From Nitrososphaerales archaeon (GTDB lineage: Archaea; Thermoproteota; Nitrososphaeria; Nitrososphaerales; Gagatemarchaeaceae): a DNA stretch of 12,280 nt. Location of the stretch: assembly GCA_030039515.1 (NCBI GenBank), contig JASHVT010000141.1:1-12280 (forward strand). The letters are read 5' to 3'. The position numbers and the translations under genes were made by a program. Of this stretch, positions 1 to 6,578 are shown piece after piece. The first letter of the stretch is position 1. Every line of letters starts with the position of its first letter. The notes beneath the pieces are model-generated. The model ran no database searches. It was not told where the DNA came from and saw nothing but the letters and a program-made list of their open reading frames with translations.

Positions 1-2
1 CT

Positions 3-47
3 ACGATAGGTTTGCTTGAGAAGGAAAAGCAGATCATAGTGAGATGA
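3..47 (+). other. Possible 3' tail of a gene entering from the left edge
   Basis: One frame is open from the window edge and reads TIGLLEKEKQIIVR before a TGA at 45-47. The composition is compatible with a charged C-terminal helix, but fourteen codons cannot establish a gene. The rest of 48-245 holds no convincing gene on either strand; a 47-codon + frame (114-257) and an open - frame from 214 to the edge both lack recognisable protein character. Confidence 0.2.
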
Positions 48-245
48 TACCGAATAGCGAATTTGAGTTGAATCTGGACGGCTCGCGCTCGAAACCTCCA
101 TGAGGCGACGGCCATGAAGAATGCAGCGCACAAGATTGGAGTTTTTCTCCCACGTTCCACCATCGATGGTCGCGGTCTTGCCGATCTTTCCAACGCCTGC
201 CTCGGCCTAGCCATCAGAACGGTATCCTTCAATCCACCCTTATCA

Positions 246-253
246 CTTAATAG
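246..253 (+). promoter_or_regulatory. TATA-like box of the malic enzyme gene
   Basis: CTTAATAG is centred about 27 nt upstream of the GTG at 277. That is the distance at which an archaeal TBP/TFB promoter would start transcription at or next to the start codon, implying a leaderless mRNA. No Shine-Dalgarno sequence precedes the GTG. Confidence 0.5.
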
Positions 254-276
254 TTAGAACGGCCGAACATGGAGTC

Positions 277-1899
277 GTGAGCGGTCGGCTCCGCGGTCGT
301 GATCTCCTAGAATCGGCGGCGATGAACAAGGGCACGGCCTTCAGTCTAAGCGAGCGCGCCTCTTTGGGTCTCGAAGGCCTTCTCCCGCCCTCCGTTGAGA
401 CCATCGACCTCCAACACCAGAGAGCCCTTCAGCAACTAGGACAAAAGCCCACAGACCTTGAGCGCTACATCTACCTCATCCAGCTCCTCGACTCGAACGA
501 GACGCTCTTCTACCACGTGGTCATGTCCAACCCGGCGTACTTTCTCCCGATACTCTACGACCCCACGGTCGCAGAAGCGTGCCTGAAGTTCAGCCACATA
601 TATCGCAGGCCTCGCGGGTTGTACGTCTCGCTTAGAGACAAGGGGAAGGTCAGACAGGTGTTGTCGAACTGGCCTCAGAAGGATGTGCGTGTGGTCTGCG
701 CGACGTCAGGAGGGCGGATACTCGGCCTCGGTGACCTTGGCGCGAACGGGATGGGCATCCCCATCGGGAAGCTGCAGCTCTACACGGCCTGTGCGGGAGT
801 GCCACCAAAGGGACTCCTTCCCGCCTTTGTCGATTTTGGGACGAACAACCGCGAGCTGCTCAACGACCCGCTGTACCTGGGTCTCCGCCAACCCAGACCG
901 AACTGGGACGTCGTGGACCCGTTCGTGGACGAGTTCGTCCAGGCGGTTCAGGATCAGTTCCCACTCTGCTGCATCCACTTCGAGGACTGGCGGGGGGTCG
1001 ACGCCTTCCACTACCTCGCCCGATACCGCGACAAGGTCAGCTGCTTCAACGACGACATCCAGGGGACGGGCAGCGTTGTGGTCGTCGGATTGCACAACGC
1101 CATGCGCATCTCAGGCCAGAGCCTCAGAGACCAGCGCGTGCTCTTTCTTGGAGCAGGTTCGGCAGGCATAGGAATCGCCGACATGGTCGCGTCTGCGATG
1201 AAGCTCGAGGGCCTTACCGATTCCCAGGCTCATGACCGCATCTGGCTCTTCGACATCAACGGGCTGCTGGAGAGCACCCGCACAGACCTGATACCGGAGC
1301 AGAAGCCCTACGCCCACGCGCACGCCCCGTCTCGCAATCTGGTCGAATCTGTCACTTCCATCAGGCCCACGATACTGATCGGCGTGAGCACGATTGGAGG
1401 GGCCTTCACCCAGGGTGTCATCGAGGCCATGTCCAAGAACGCGGAGAGGCCCGTGATCTTCGCCCTCTCCAACCCGACGGAGAAGGCCGAGTGTACGCCT
1501 GAACAGGCATACGGATGGTCTTCGGGCAAGGCGCTTTACGCGGCCGGAGTCCAGTTTCCACCGGTGCAGTATGGGGGGAAGACATTCCTGCCGGGACAGG
1601 CCAACAACTTCTACATCTACCCGGCTGTCGGCTTCGCGATATACGCAACCAGCGCAAAGCGCGTGACCGACGAGATGTTCATCGAGGCGGCAAAGGCAAC
1701 GGCAGACCAAATGACGGAGGAACAACTCGGGATGGGGATGTTGTTCCCCGCGCAAAGCAACGTCCTAGAAACAGAAGTGCGGACGGCCATAAGCGTTGCG
1801 ACTCTCGTCTTCGACCGAAACCTTGCCAGGGTCGACCGTCCGAAGGACATAGAATCTTGGATGCGGGGGTTGGTCTATAAGCCCCAATATGGTGCCTAG
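277..1899 (+). CDS. maeA: Malic enzyme (malate oxidoreductase, decarboxylating), full-length MaeA/ME2-like form
   Basis: Oxidative decarboxylation of malate to pyruvate and CO2 with reduction of NAD(P)+, cytosolic. The 540-residue protein is collinear with the long bacterial MaeA/eukaryotic ME2 form. Visible are the N-terminal signature NKGTAF (17-22), YDPTV with the presumed catalytic Tyr94, GMGIPIGKL with the presumed catalytic Lys165, metal ligands Glu236-Asp237 in HFEDW and Asp260 in CFNDDIQGTG, the Rossmann loop GAGSAGIG (292-299), and ALSNPTEKAECTPEQAYGW. The GTG at 277 is preferred over the ATG at 322 because residues 6-16 (RGRDLLESAAM) align with the conserved stretch preceding NKGTAF, and because a TATA-like box sits 27 nt upstream. 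NAD versus NADP preference cannot be settled by eye. Archaea often carry the shorter MaeB-type enzyme, so this long form may have been acquired from bacteria (inference). Confidence 0.95.
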   Translation: MSGRLRGRDLLESAAMNKGTAFSLSERASLGLEGLLPPSVETIDLQHQRALQQLGQKPTDLERYIYLIQLLDSNETLFYHVVMSNPAYFLPILYDPTVAEACLKFSHIYRRPRGLYVSLRDKGKVRQVLSNWPQKDVRVVCATSGGRILGLGDLGANGMGIPIGKLQLYTACAGVPPKGLLPAFVDFGTNNRELLNDPLYLGLRQPRPNWDVVDPFVDEFVQAVQDQFPLCCIHFEDWRGVDAFHYLARYRDKVSCFNDDIQGTGSVVVVGLHNAMRISGQSLRDQRVLFLGAGSAGIGIADMVASAMKLEGLTDSQAHDRIWLFDINGLLESTRTDLIPEQKPYAHAHAPSRNLVESVTSIRPTILIGVSTIGGAFTQGVIEAMSKNAERPVIFALSNPTEKAECTPEQAYGWSSGKALYAAGVQFPPVQYGGKTFLPGQANNFYIYPAVGFAIYATSAKRVTDEMFIEAAKATADQMTEEQLGMGMLFPAQSNVLETEVRTAISVATLVFDRNLARVDRPKDIESWMRGLVYKPQYGA

Positions 1900-2011
1900 G
1901 TAGGTCTGCGAACGGGAGATGAGGCAGCGTCTCCCAAGAGACGGAGTTCGCTCCAGTAAGTGACTTAGAGCCATCTGAGCTTCAGCCCCTCCTAGGCCGA
2001 GGACCCATCTG

Positions 2012-2019
2012 CTTTTAAT
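2012..2019 (+). promoter_or_regulatory. TATA box of the GNAT/acyl-CoA synthetase gene
   Basis: CTTTTAAT, a near-consensus archaeal TATA box, is centred about 26 nt upstream of the GTG at 2041. It supports that GTG as the true, leaderless start. The 141-nt gap after the malic enzyme holds no other clear feature. Confidence 0.65.
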
Positions 2020-2040
2020 CACAAACCAAGAGCAAGTCCT

Positions 2041-4737
2041 GTGACGTCGAGCTTGTCGCGCGGCCCCGGCGAGTCAGGAGCGGACGTGGTTCTAGAAGAT
2101 GGCTCGCTCGTCCGGGTGAGAGGAGGGCGGGCGGAAGATGGCTCGCTCATTGAATCATTCGTCCGCGCCCTGTCGGATCATACGTTCTATCCCAGCTTTG
2201 CGGGAGAAACCGACAGGGGAGAAGCTCTCCGACGGCTCGCGCCGTCTGATGAAAATCACGTCCTGCTGGCCGAAAGGGAAGGGAGAGTCATAGGCCTCGC
2301 AACCTACCACAAGAGAGAGGACGACACCGCCGAGGTATGGGTGGTGGTGAATGATGAATTCCGAGGGCGCGGCCTAGGGACGATACTTCTGGGTGAGCTG
2401 GCGGAATCCGCGAATTCCGAGGGGGTTGTGGCCTTTGAAGCGGTTGTGAGCCCCGAGAACGATGAGATGCTCAGAGTGTTTCGCGACCTCGGGTTTCCGG
2501 CGTCCATCAAGGCTGAGCCCAAAGCCATACGTGTGACCTTCCCGACGTCGGTGAGGCAGCAAACTCTGGCTGCGTTCGACCGCCGTGAGGCGAACGCCGC
2601 TATTGCTGCGCTGGAGAAGTTCCTCCGCCCACAAGGGCTGGCCGTCATAGGTGCGTCGCACGACCCTCGGACGATTGGCGGGATGCTCTTCAAGAACATA
2701 GTCGATGGCGAGTACAAGGGGTCGCTCTACGCGGTCAACCCCAAGGTGTCGGTCGTCCAAGGCTTCCCGGCCTACAGAAGCGTGCTCGACTGTCAGGGTC
2801 CAGTGGACCAGGCAATCATCGTCGTTCCAGCGTCAGTTGTGCTGGAAGTGGCAGACGAATGCGCCCGCAAAGGAGTGAAGGCCTTGACCGTCATCTCGTC
2901 AGGCTTCGCTGAGATAGGCGAGCACGGAGCAGCCCTCCAGCAACGGCTTGTTGAGACCTGCCGCGAGTCAGGAATGAGGCTGATAGGGCCGAACTGCATG
3001 GGGATTGTGAACACAGACCCGCTGGTCCGCCTCAACGGACAGTTCTCATCCCAGAAGCCTGCGGAAGGGCGGATAGGGTTCATGTCGCAATCGGGCGCGC
3101 TGGGGATAACGGTCATTGACCACGCCAACCGCCTTGGGCTAGGCATGTCAACGTTCGTCTCCGTGGGGAACAAGGCCGACATCTCGGGGAACGACCTGAT
3201 TCAGTACTGGGAGAGTGACGAAAGGACGAGGCTCATCCTCCTCTATCTCGAAGCGTTTGGAAACCCGAGGAAGTTCAGTAGGGTTGCAAGGAGCGCATCT
3301 AGGAAGAAGCCCATAATCGCCGTCAAGAGCGGGCGGTCACCAGCGGGATTCAGGGCAACACAGTCGCACACCGGCGCCATGCTGGCTGCTTCCGACGTCA
3401 CGGTGGACGAGCTGTTCAGGCAGGCCGGCGTGATCAGGGTAGACACGCTGGGAGAAATGTTCGACGTCGCATCGCTCTTGGTGAGCCAGCCGGTCCCACG
3501 AGGGCGAAGGATAGCGATAGTAACCAATGCCGGCGGGGCAGGCATTCTCGCTGCAGACGCGGCGGAGGGCCAGGGACTTCAGGTCCCAGAGCTCGACCTC
3601 CAGACCCAGGACAGGTTGAGAAGTTTCCTGAGCCCCTACGCGGGGGTCAGGAATCCCGTGGACATGATAGCCTCCGCAACTGCAGCCGACTATTCGAGGG
3701 CCATCGAAGCTGTCTCGAATGACCCCCAGATCGACGCGATAGTCGCGCTCTTCGTCCCTCCAGTGTCTGTCAACTCTGAGGATGTGGCGAAGAAGATCCT
3801 GGAGGCGACGAAGGCGCTCAACCGCAGGATCCCTGTATTGGCGACCTTCATGGCATATCACGGCATCTCGGAGATTCTTTCTGCCAACGATGCCGAGATA
3901 CCATCCTACCCCTTCCCGGAGGGCGCGATAGGAGCGCTCGCAAAGGCGGTCAGCTATGGAGAGTGGCTTTCCCGTCCCGTCGAGGAACCCATCGAGCTAG
4001 AGGGTATACAGCGCGAGAGGGCCGCCAAGCTGATCTCAGGATCGCTCTCGAGAGGAGCAGGTTGGCTTACCCCAGACGAGACCGAGGAACTGCTGAGATG
4101 TTACGGAATTCCGGTTGTCAAGACCGTGCGCGCGAACTCCCTTGACGAAGTGGTCCGGGCTGCGGCCGAAATCGGCGGAAAGCTGGTTTTGAAGGGAGTT
4201 GCGGAGGGGCTGGTCCACAAGAGCGACGCGGGCGCAGTTGTTCTTGACCTCTCGCCTGAGCAGGTGGGGATGGCGGCGAGGGACATGCTGACCAGACTTT
4301 CGAAGCAGGGCTTCGCCAGTCCGTCGTTTCTCCTGCAGCCCATGGTGAGCAAGGGGGTGGAGATGTTCGTGGGGCTCACGAACGACCCGATATTCGGTCC
4401 TCTGGTCGCCTGCGGCGCCGGCGGGACATTGGTTGAACTTCTGAAGGATGTCGCGTTCAGGCTATCCCCTATCACCCCGAGAGATGCTAACCAGATGGTG
4501 CGCGGGCTCAGGACCTTCCCTCTCCTCGAAGGATACCGAGGCGGTCCGAAGTACGACGCCCGAAGTGTGGAAGAGGTCATCCTGAGGGTGTCCGCCCTAG
4601 CGGAGGACCATCAGGCGGTCACAGAACTGGATCTCAACCCCCTGATGGTCAGGACGGATGGGGCTTCGGTCGTGGATTTCCGCGTCAGGGTCGAAGATAG
4701 CGTTCTAAGACTCCCGCTAGGGGCCAAGAAGCGCTAG
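2041..4737 (+). CDS. GNAT acetyltransferase fused to ADP-forming acyl-CoA synthetase
   Basis: 898 residues in one chain. Residues ~22-168 are a GNAT domain with the acetyl-CoA loop RGRGLG (108-113) and a candidate catalytic Glu98. Residues ~194-320 are a CoA-binding Rossmann domain (FLRPQGLAVIGAS). The succinyl-CoA-ligase-like middle contains FMSQSGALG and the phosphohistidine motif QSHTGAM (His443). The C-terminal ATP-grasp domain (~675-895) has HKSDAG (His726) and CGAGGTLVELLKD. The synthetase part should catalyse acyl-CoA + ADP + Pi to acid + CoA + ATP, or the reverse. Both His of the phosphoryl relay known from the archaeal enzyme are present, so activity is likely. The GNAT-first order resembles Streptomyces PatA-type protein acetyltransferases. 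The substrate (acetate, 3-hydroxypropionate or 4-hydroxybutyrate are all conceivable) cannot be read from sequence. It is a monocistronic-looking gene with its own TATA box. Confidence 0.92.
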   Translation: MTSSLSRGPGESGADVVLEDGSLVRVRGGRAEDGSLIESFVRALSDHTFYPSFAGETDRGEALRRLAPSDENHVLLAEREGRVIGLATYHKREDDTAEVWVVVNDEFRGRGLGTILLGELAESANSEGVVAFEAVVSPENDEMLRVFRDLGFPASIKAEPKAIRVTFPTSVRQQTLAAFDRREANAAIAALEKFLRPQGLAVIGASHDPRTIGGMLFKNIVDGEYKGSLYAVNPKVSVVQGFPAYRSVLDCQGPVDQAIIVVPASVVLEVADECARKGVKALTVISSGFAEIGEHGAALQQRLVETCRESGMRLIGPNCMGIVNTDPLVRLNGQFSSQKPAEGRIGFMSQSGALGITVIDHANRLGLGMSTFVSVGNKADISGNDLIQYWESDERTRLILLYLEAFGNPRKFSRVARSASRKKPIIAVKSGRSPAGFRATQSHTGAMLAASDVTVDELFRQAGVIRVDTLGEMFDVASLLVSQPVPRGRRIAIVTNAGGAGILAADAAEGQGLQVPELDLQTQDRLRSFLSPYAGVRNPVDMIASATAADYSRAIEAVSNDPQIDAIVALFVPPVSVNSEDVAKKILEATKALNRRIPVLATFMAYHGISEILSANDAEIPSYPFPEGAIGALAKAVSYGEWLSRPVEEPIELEGIQRERAAKLISGSLSRGAGWLTPDETEELLRCYGIPVVKTVRANSLDEVVRAAAEIGGKLVLKGVAEGLVHKSDAGAVVLDLSPEQVGMAARDMLTRLSKQGFASPSFLLQPMVSKGVEMFVGLTNDPIFGPLVACGAGGTLVELLKDVAFRLSPITPRDANQMVRGLRTFPLLEGYRGGPKYDARSVEEVILRVSALAEDHQAVTELDLNPLMVRTDGASVVDFRVRVEDSVLRLPLGAKKR
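2095..2148 (+). repeat. In-frame 15-bp direct repeat inside the GNAT domain
   Basis: GAAGATGGCTCGCTC occurs at 2095-2109 and 2134-2148, 39 nt apart, encoding EDGSL twice (residues 19-23 and 32-36). The protein segment still fits the N-terminal strand of the GNAT domain, so this may be a small in-frame duplication or coincidence. Confidence 0.5.
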
Positions 4738-4753
4738 CAAGTTTCGGCCGTGG

Positions 4754-4769
4754 TTCCCATAAGTGGGAA
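4754..4769. promoter_or_regulatory. Inverted repeat upstream of the usp promoter (candidate operator)
   Basis: TTCCCA-TAAG-TGGGAA is a perfect 6-bp inverted repeat with a 4-nt spacer. It lies 12 nt before the TATA-like box at 4781 and 17 nt after the stop of the upstream gene. It could be a transcription factor site or a weak terminator hairpin; the missing T-tract makes the operator reading more likely. Confidence 0.4.
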
Positions 4770-4780
4770 TCGTCCCGATG

Positions 4781-4788
4781 TGTAAATA
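4781..4788 (+). promoter_or_regulatory. TATA-like box of the usp-SDR operon
   Basis: TGTAAATA is centred about 37 nt upstream of the ATG at 4822. This predicts a short leader of about 10 nt containing GAGGT (4814-4818), which could act as a weak Shine-Dalgarno element. Confidence 0.45.
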
Positions 4789-4821
4789 CCAAGAGCTCTT
4801 CCGCCAAGAGTGTGAGGTCAT

Positions 4822-5271
4822 ATGGCCAAGTCGAGAGAACCTGACTCGCTTCCGAAGTCAATCCTAGTCGCCTACGACGGATCGCCTGGTTCAAAGGCAG
4901 CAGCCAGGTTCGCCCTGGCGCTCGCTCGGGCAACTCAGGCTCGGCTCACTTTTGTGACGGTCCTCCTCGTACCGGCGAACCTCTCAGAGTCGACCGTCTC
5001 CGCTCTTGTGGGCGACCTCACGAGGAAGTCCGCATCTGCTCTCGAGGAGCTGGATGTTGTCGCGAACCAATCGGGCGTGAGTTTCACAAAGCAGTCGATC
5101 ACCACTGGTGTCTCGGTGGTCAGAGCGATTATCGAGTTTGCTGAGAGCATGGACTCGGACCTCATTGTCATGGGGACCAAAGGCGTAACGGGATACAGTA
5201 AGATGATGCTCGGAAGTGTCGCTGCCGGCGTTCTGGCCGGTGCGAGTTCCTCCGTGCTAGTGGTGAGATGA
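4822..5271 (+). CDS. Universal stress protein, UspA family, ATP-binding type
   Basis: 149 residues, the usual size of a single-domain Usp, a small cytosolic dimer linked to stress and energy status. The N-terminal strand ILVAYDGS carries Asp19. The C-terminal nucleotide loop GTKGVTGYSKMMLGS (118-132) fits the G-2X-G-9X-G-S/T pattern of ATP-binding Usps exactly (Gly118, Gly121, Gly131, Ser132). It is the first gene of a two-gene operon: its TGA overlaps the ATG of the downstream dehydrogenase (ATGA at 5268-5271), which suggests translational coupling. The specific role is unknown; pairing with a dehydrogenase hints at linked redox or stress control (inference). Confidence 0.92.
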   Translation: MAKSREPDSLPKSILVAYDGSPGSKAAARFALALARATQARLTFVTVLLVPANLSESTVSALVGDLTRKSASALEELDVVANQSGVSFTKQSITTGVSVVRAIIEFAESMDSDLIVMGTKGVTGYSKMMLGSVAAGVLAGASSSVLVVR

Positions 5272-6044
5272 GCGAGATGAGAGTGACAGAGCTCTTCGAT
5301 CTGAAGGGGAAGACGGCCATCGTGACTGGAGCGTCGAGCGGACTGGGGGTAATCTTCGCCGAAGCGCTTGCCGAGGCTGGGGCAGACGTCGAGGTCGCCG
5401 CTCGGCGGCAGGACAGGCTCGAAGAGGTGGCGTCCAGGTTGGAGAAAATCGGGGTGAGTGCGCGACCCTTCCGTTGCGACGTGTCGAACGAAAGAGAAGT
5501 GGTCTCCTTGCTTGACGACGCAACCGATCGCTTCGGCAAGGTGGACATTCTGGTCAACAACGCCGGTGTGGCTTCGATCGCGCCAGCTACTGACATGCCG
5601 CTTGAAGACTGGAACAGGGTCCTGTCTGTGAACCTGACTGGCGTGTTCTTGACCGCGAGAACGGCTGCGAAGAAGATGGCCGGGCGAGGAGGCAAGATCG
5701 TCAACGTGGCGTCCATCTACGGCGCGGTTGGAGACGTCTTCCCTGCATCGCCCTACTATGCTTCGAAGGGCGCGGTGATCAACCTGACAAGAGACCTCGC
5801 GGTGGAGTGGGCGCCGCTGAAGATCAATGTGAATGCGATAGCACCCGGGTTCTTCCCTAGCGAAATGACCGCTTCTATATTCAGCGACGCAGGCAGCATG
5901 GAGTACCTCCGGGACCAGACACCGCTGGGAAGAGTGGGAGACCCCCAGGACCTAAAGGGCGCGGTGGTATACCTTTCCTCTAGGGCGTCCGACTACGTGA
6001 CCGGGCAGACCATTTTTGTGGATGGCGGCTGGACCGCGTGGTAG
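5268..6044 (+). CDS. Short-chain dehydrogenase/reductase (classical SDR)
   Basis: 258 residues, normal for a classical SDR, presumed cytosolic NAD(P)(H)-dependent alcohol/ketone oxidoreductase. Motifs in order: the cofactor loop TGASSGLG (20-27), NNAG (97-100), catalytic Ser149, and the YYASK motif with Tyr163 and Lys167, followed by NVNAIAPGFFPSEMT and the C-terminal VDGGW. The Arg-Arg after strand 2 (AARRQDRL) suggests NADP preference. The overall pattern is closest to gluconate 5-dehydrogenase/3-oxoacyl reductase-like members; the substrate is not predictable. The start is either the ATG at 5268 overlapping the usp stop, or the in-frame ATG at 5277. The latter lies about 9 nt after GGTGAG (5262-5267), a good Shine-Dalgarno spacing, so three residues may be absent from the real N-terminus. 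Confidence 0.93.
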   Translation: MSEMRVTELFDLKGKTAIVTGASSGLGVIFAEALAEAGADVEVAARRQDRLEEVASRLEKIGVSARPFRCDVSNEREVVSLLDDATDRFGKVDILVNNAGVASIAPATDMPLEDWNRVLSVNLTGVFLTARTAAKKMAGRGGKIVNVASIYGAVGDVFPASPYYASKGAVINLTRDLAVEWAPLKINVNAIAPGFFPSEMTASIFSDAGSMEYLRDQTPLGRVGDPQDLKGAVVYLSSRASDYVTGQTIFVDGGWTAW

Positions 6045-6079
6045 ACGGGTGCGTTGGTTGGCTGTTGTCCAGCTATGCT

Positions 6080-6220
6080 TCAACTAGCCTGGAGTCGCTC
6101 TAGAAATTCCCTCAAGGCGTCGCGGGTAAACTACGACCTACTCGAATGGCGACCCTCAGACACGACCGCGTCTACGCTAGCGAGAAGCTCGTTTGGGATT
6201 GAGATGTTCATCGTTCCCAT
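6080..6220 (-). pseudogene. Ribbon-helix-helix (CopG-like) regulator interrupted by one in-frame TAG
   Basis: Reading - from ATG 6220, the frame gives MGTMNISIPNELLASVDAVV, then SEGRHSSRS, then TAG (6133-6131), then FTRDALREFLERLQAS and TGA (6082-6080). A second ATG is at 6211. The two halves together are a textbook single-domain RHH protein: beta strand NISIP, helix A, turn RHSSRS, helix B. The family usually has RSEFIRDALREF, so the TAG sits where Glu is expected and one GAG-to-TAG change explains it. The total of 46 codons matches CopG. It diverges from the CsoR-family gene, with the AT-rich TAAATA stretch (6253-6260) as a possible shared promoter. TAG ends several intact genes here, so recoding is unlikely. 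A recent nonsense mutation or a base-call error is most probable. Confidence 0.75.
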
Positions 6221-6254
6221 GGGGCACACCGTCCACCAGCGCATCGGGGATAGG

Positions 6255-6260
6255 TATTTA
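6255..6260 (+). promoter_or_regulatory. TATA box of the CsoR-family/transporter operon
   Basis: TATTTA is centred about 27 nt upstream of the ATG at 6285, predicting a leaderless transcript. It overlaps the palindrome TTACGTAA (6258-6265), also found upstream of the eight-TM gene near 8172. The opposite strand reads TAAATA and could serve the divergent RHH gene. Confidence 0.6.
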
Positions 6261-6264
6261 CGTA

Positions 6265-6281
6265 ATCCCCTCCCAGGGGAT
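6265..6281. promoter_or_regulatory. CsoR-type operator (C-tract/G-tract inverted repeat)
   Basis: ATCCCCT-CCC-AGGGGAT is a perfect 7-bp inverted repeat with a 3-nt spacer. It lies between the TATA box and the start codon at 6285, so a bound protein would cover the transcription start. Known CsoR/RcnR-family operators are GC-tract dyads of this style. Autoregulation by the adjacent CsoR-family protein is the simple inference. Confidence 0.65.
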
Positions 6282-6284
6282 GGC

Positions 6285-6548
6285 ATGTCTTTGCACAAGA
6301 GAAAGCAGGTTGCGCAGCGCGTCAAGAGGATTCATGGACATGTTCACGCGATCGCCGAAATGCTCGACGAAGGTCGCCCATACTCCGAGATAGTGCATCA
6401 GCTCTCGGCAGTAAGGGCGGCGCTGGACGGCGCAATCCAAGTGGTAGTGGACGACTTGACAGCGGACTGCGTGGAGAGGGCAAGGCTGAAGGAGCCGCTT
6501 GATGACTCGCTCACGGAGCTACAGGCCGTAGTCGCCAGAGTCCGCTGA
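6285..6548 (+). CDS. CsoR/RcnR/FrmR-family transcriptional repressor with altered ligand set
   Basis: 87 residues of the all-helical DUF156 (CsoR/RcnR/FrmR) family; these tetramers repress efflux or detoxification genes and release DNA on metal, sulfide or aldehyde binding. Recognisable: RVKRIHGHVHAIAEMLDEG (13-30), the core HQLSAVRAALDGAIQ (38-52), and DLTADC (57-62). Aligned by eye to M. tuberculosis CsoR, the Cys36 ligand is Tyr33 (a Ser follows), His61 is Leu58, and only Cys65 is kept as Cys62. An N-terminal His cluster (His4, His17, His19, His21) is the other obvious ligand set. The ATG at 6285 is chosen over the frame's upstream GTG at 6054 because homology begins here, a TATA box sits 27 nt upstream, and the operator precedes it. 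It is first in an operon with the Cys-rich transporter 30 nt downstream. Confidence 0.88.
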   Translation: MSLHKRKQVAQRVKRIHGHVHAIAEMLDEGRPYSEIVHQLSAVRAALDGAIQVVVDDLTADCVERARLKEPLDDSLTELQAVVARVR

Positions 6549-6578
6549 CGTCGTCACATTAGGTAGGAGTCAGGATAT

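Noticed and set aside
114..257. 47-codon + ORF before the malic enzyme
   Set aside because: No recognisable motif or Shine-Dalgarno, and its end overlaps the malic enzyme TATA box.
1111..1755. Long - strand open frame (214 codons) opposite the malic enzyme
   Set aside because: Its translation has no family character, while the + strand carries all malic enzyme motifs; typical antisense shadow in GC-rich DNA.
6131..6133. UAG as pyrrolysine or other recoded sense codon in the RHH gene
   Set aside because: TAG is the normal stop of the malic enzyme, the GNAT fusion, the SDR, the Doc-type gene and the MDR gene here, and the expected residue is Glu, one base from TAG. A nonsense mutation or base-call error is simpler.
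6054..6284. Longer N-terminus (77 extra codons) for the CsoR-family protein
   Set aside because: The extension has no family similarity, overlaps the TATA box, operator and divergent RHH gene, and the 87-residue form matches family length.
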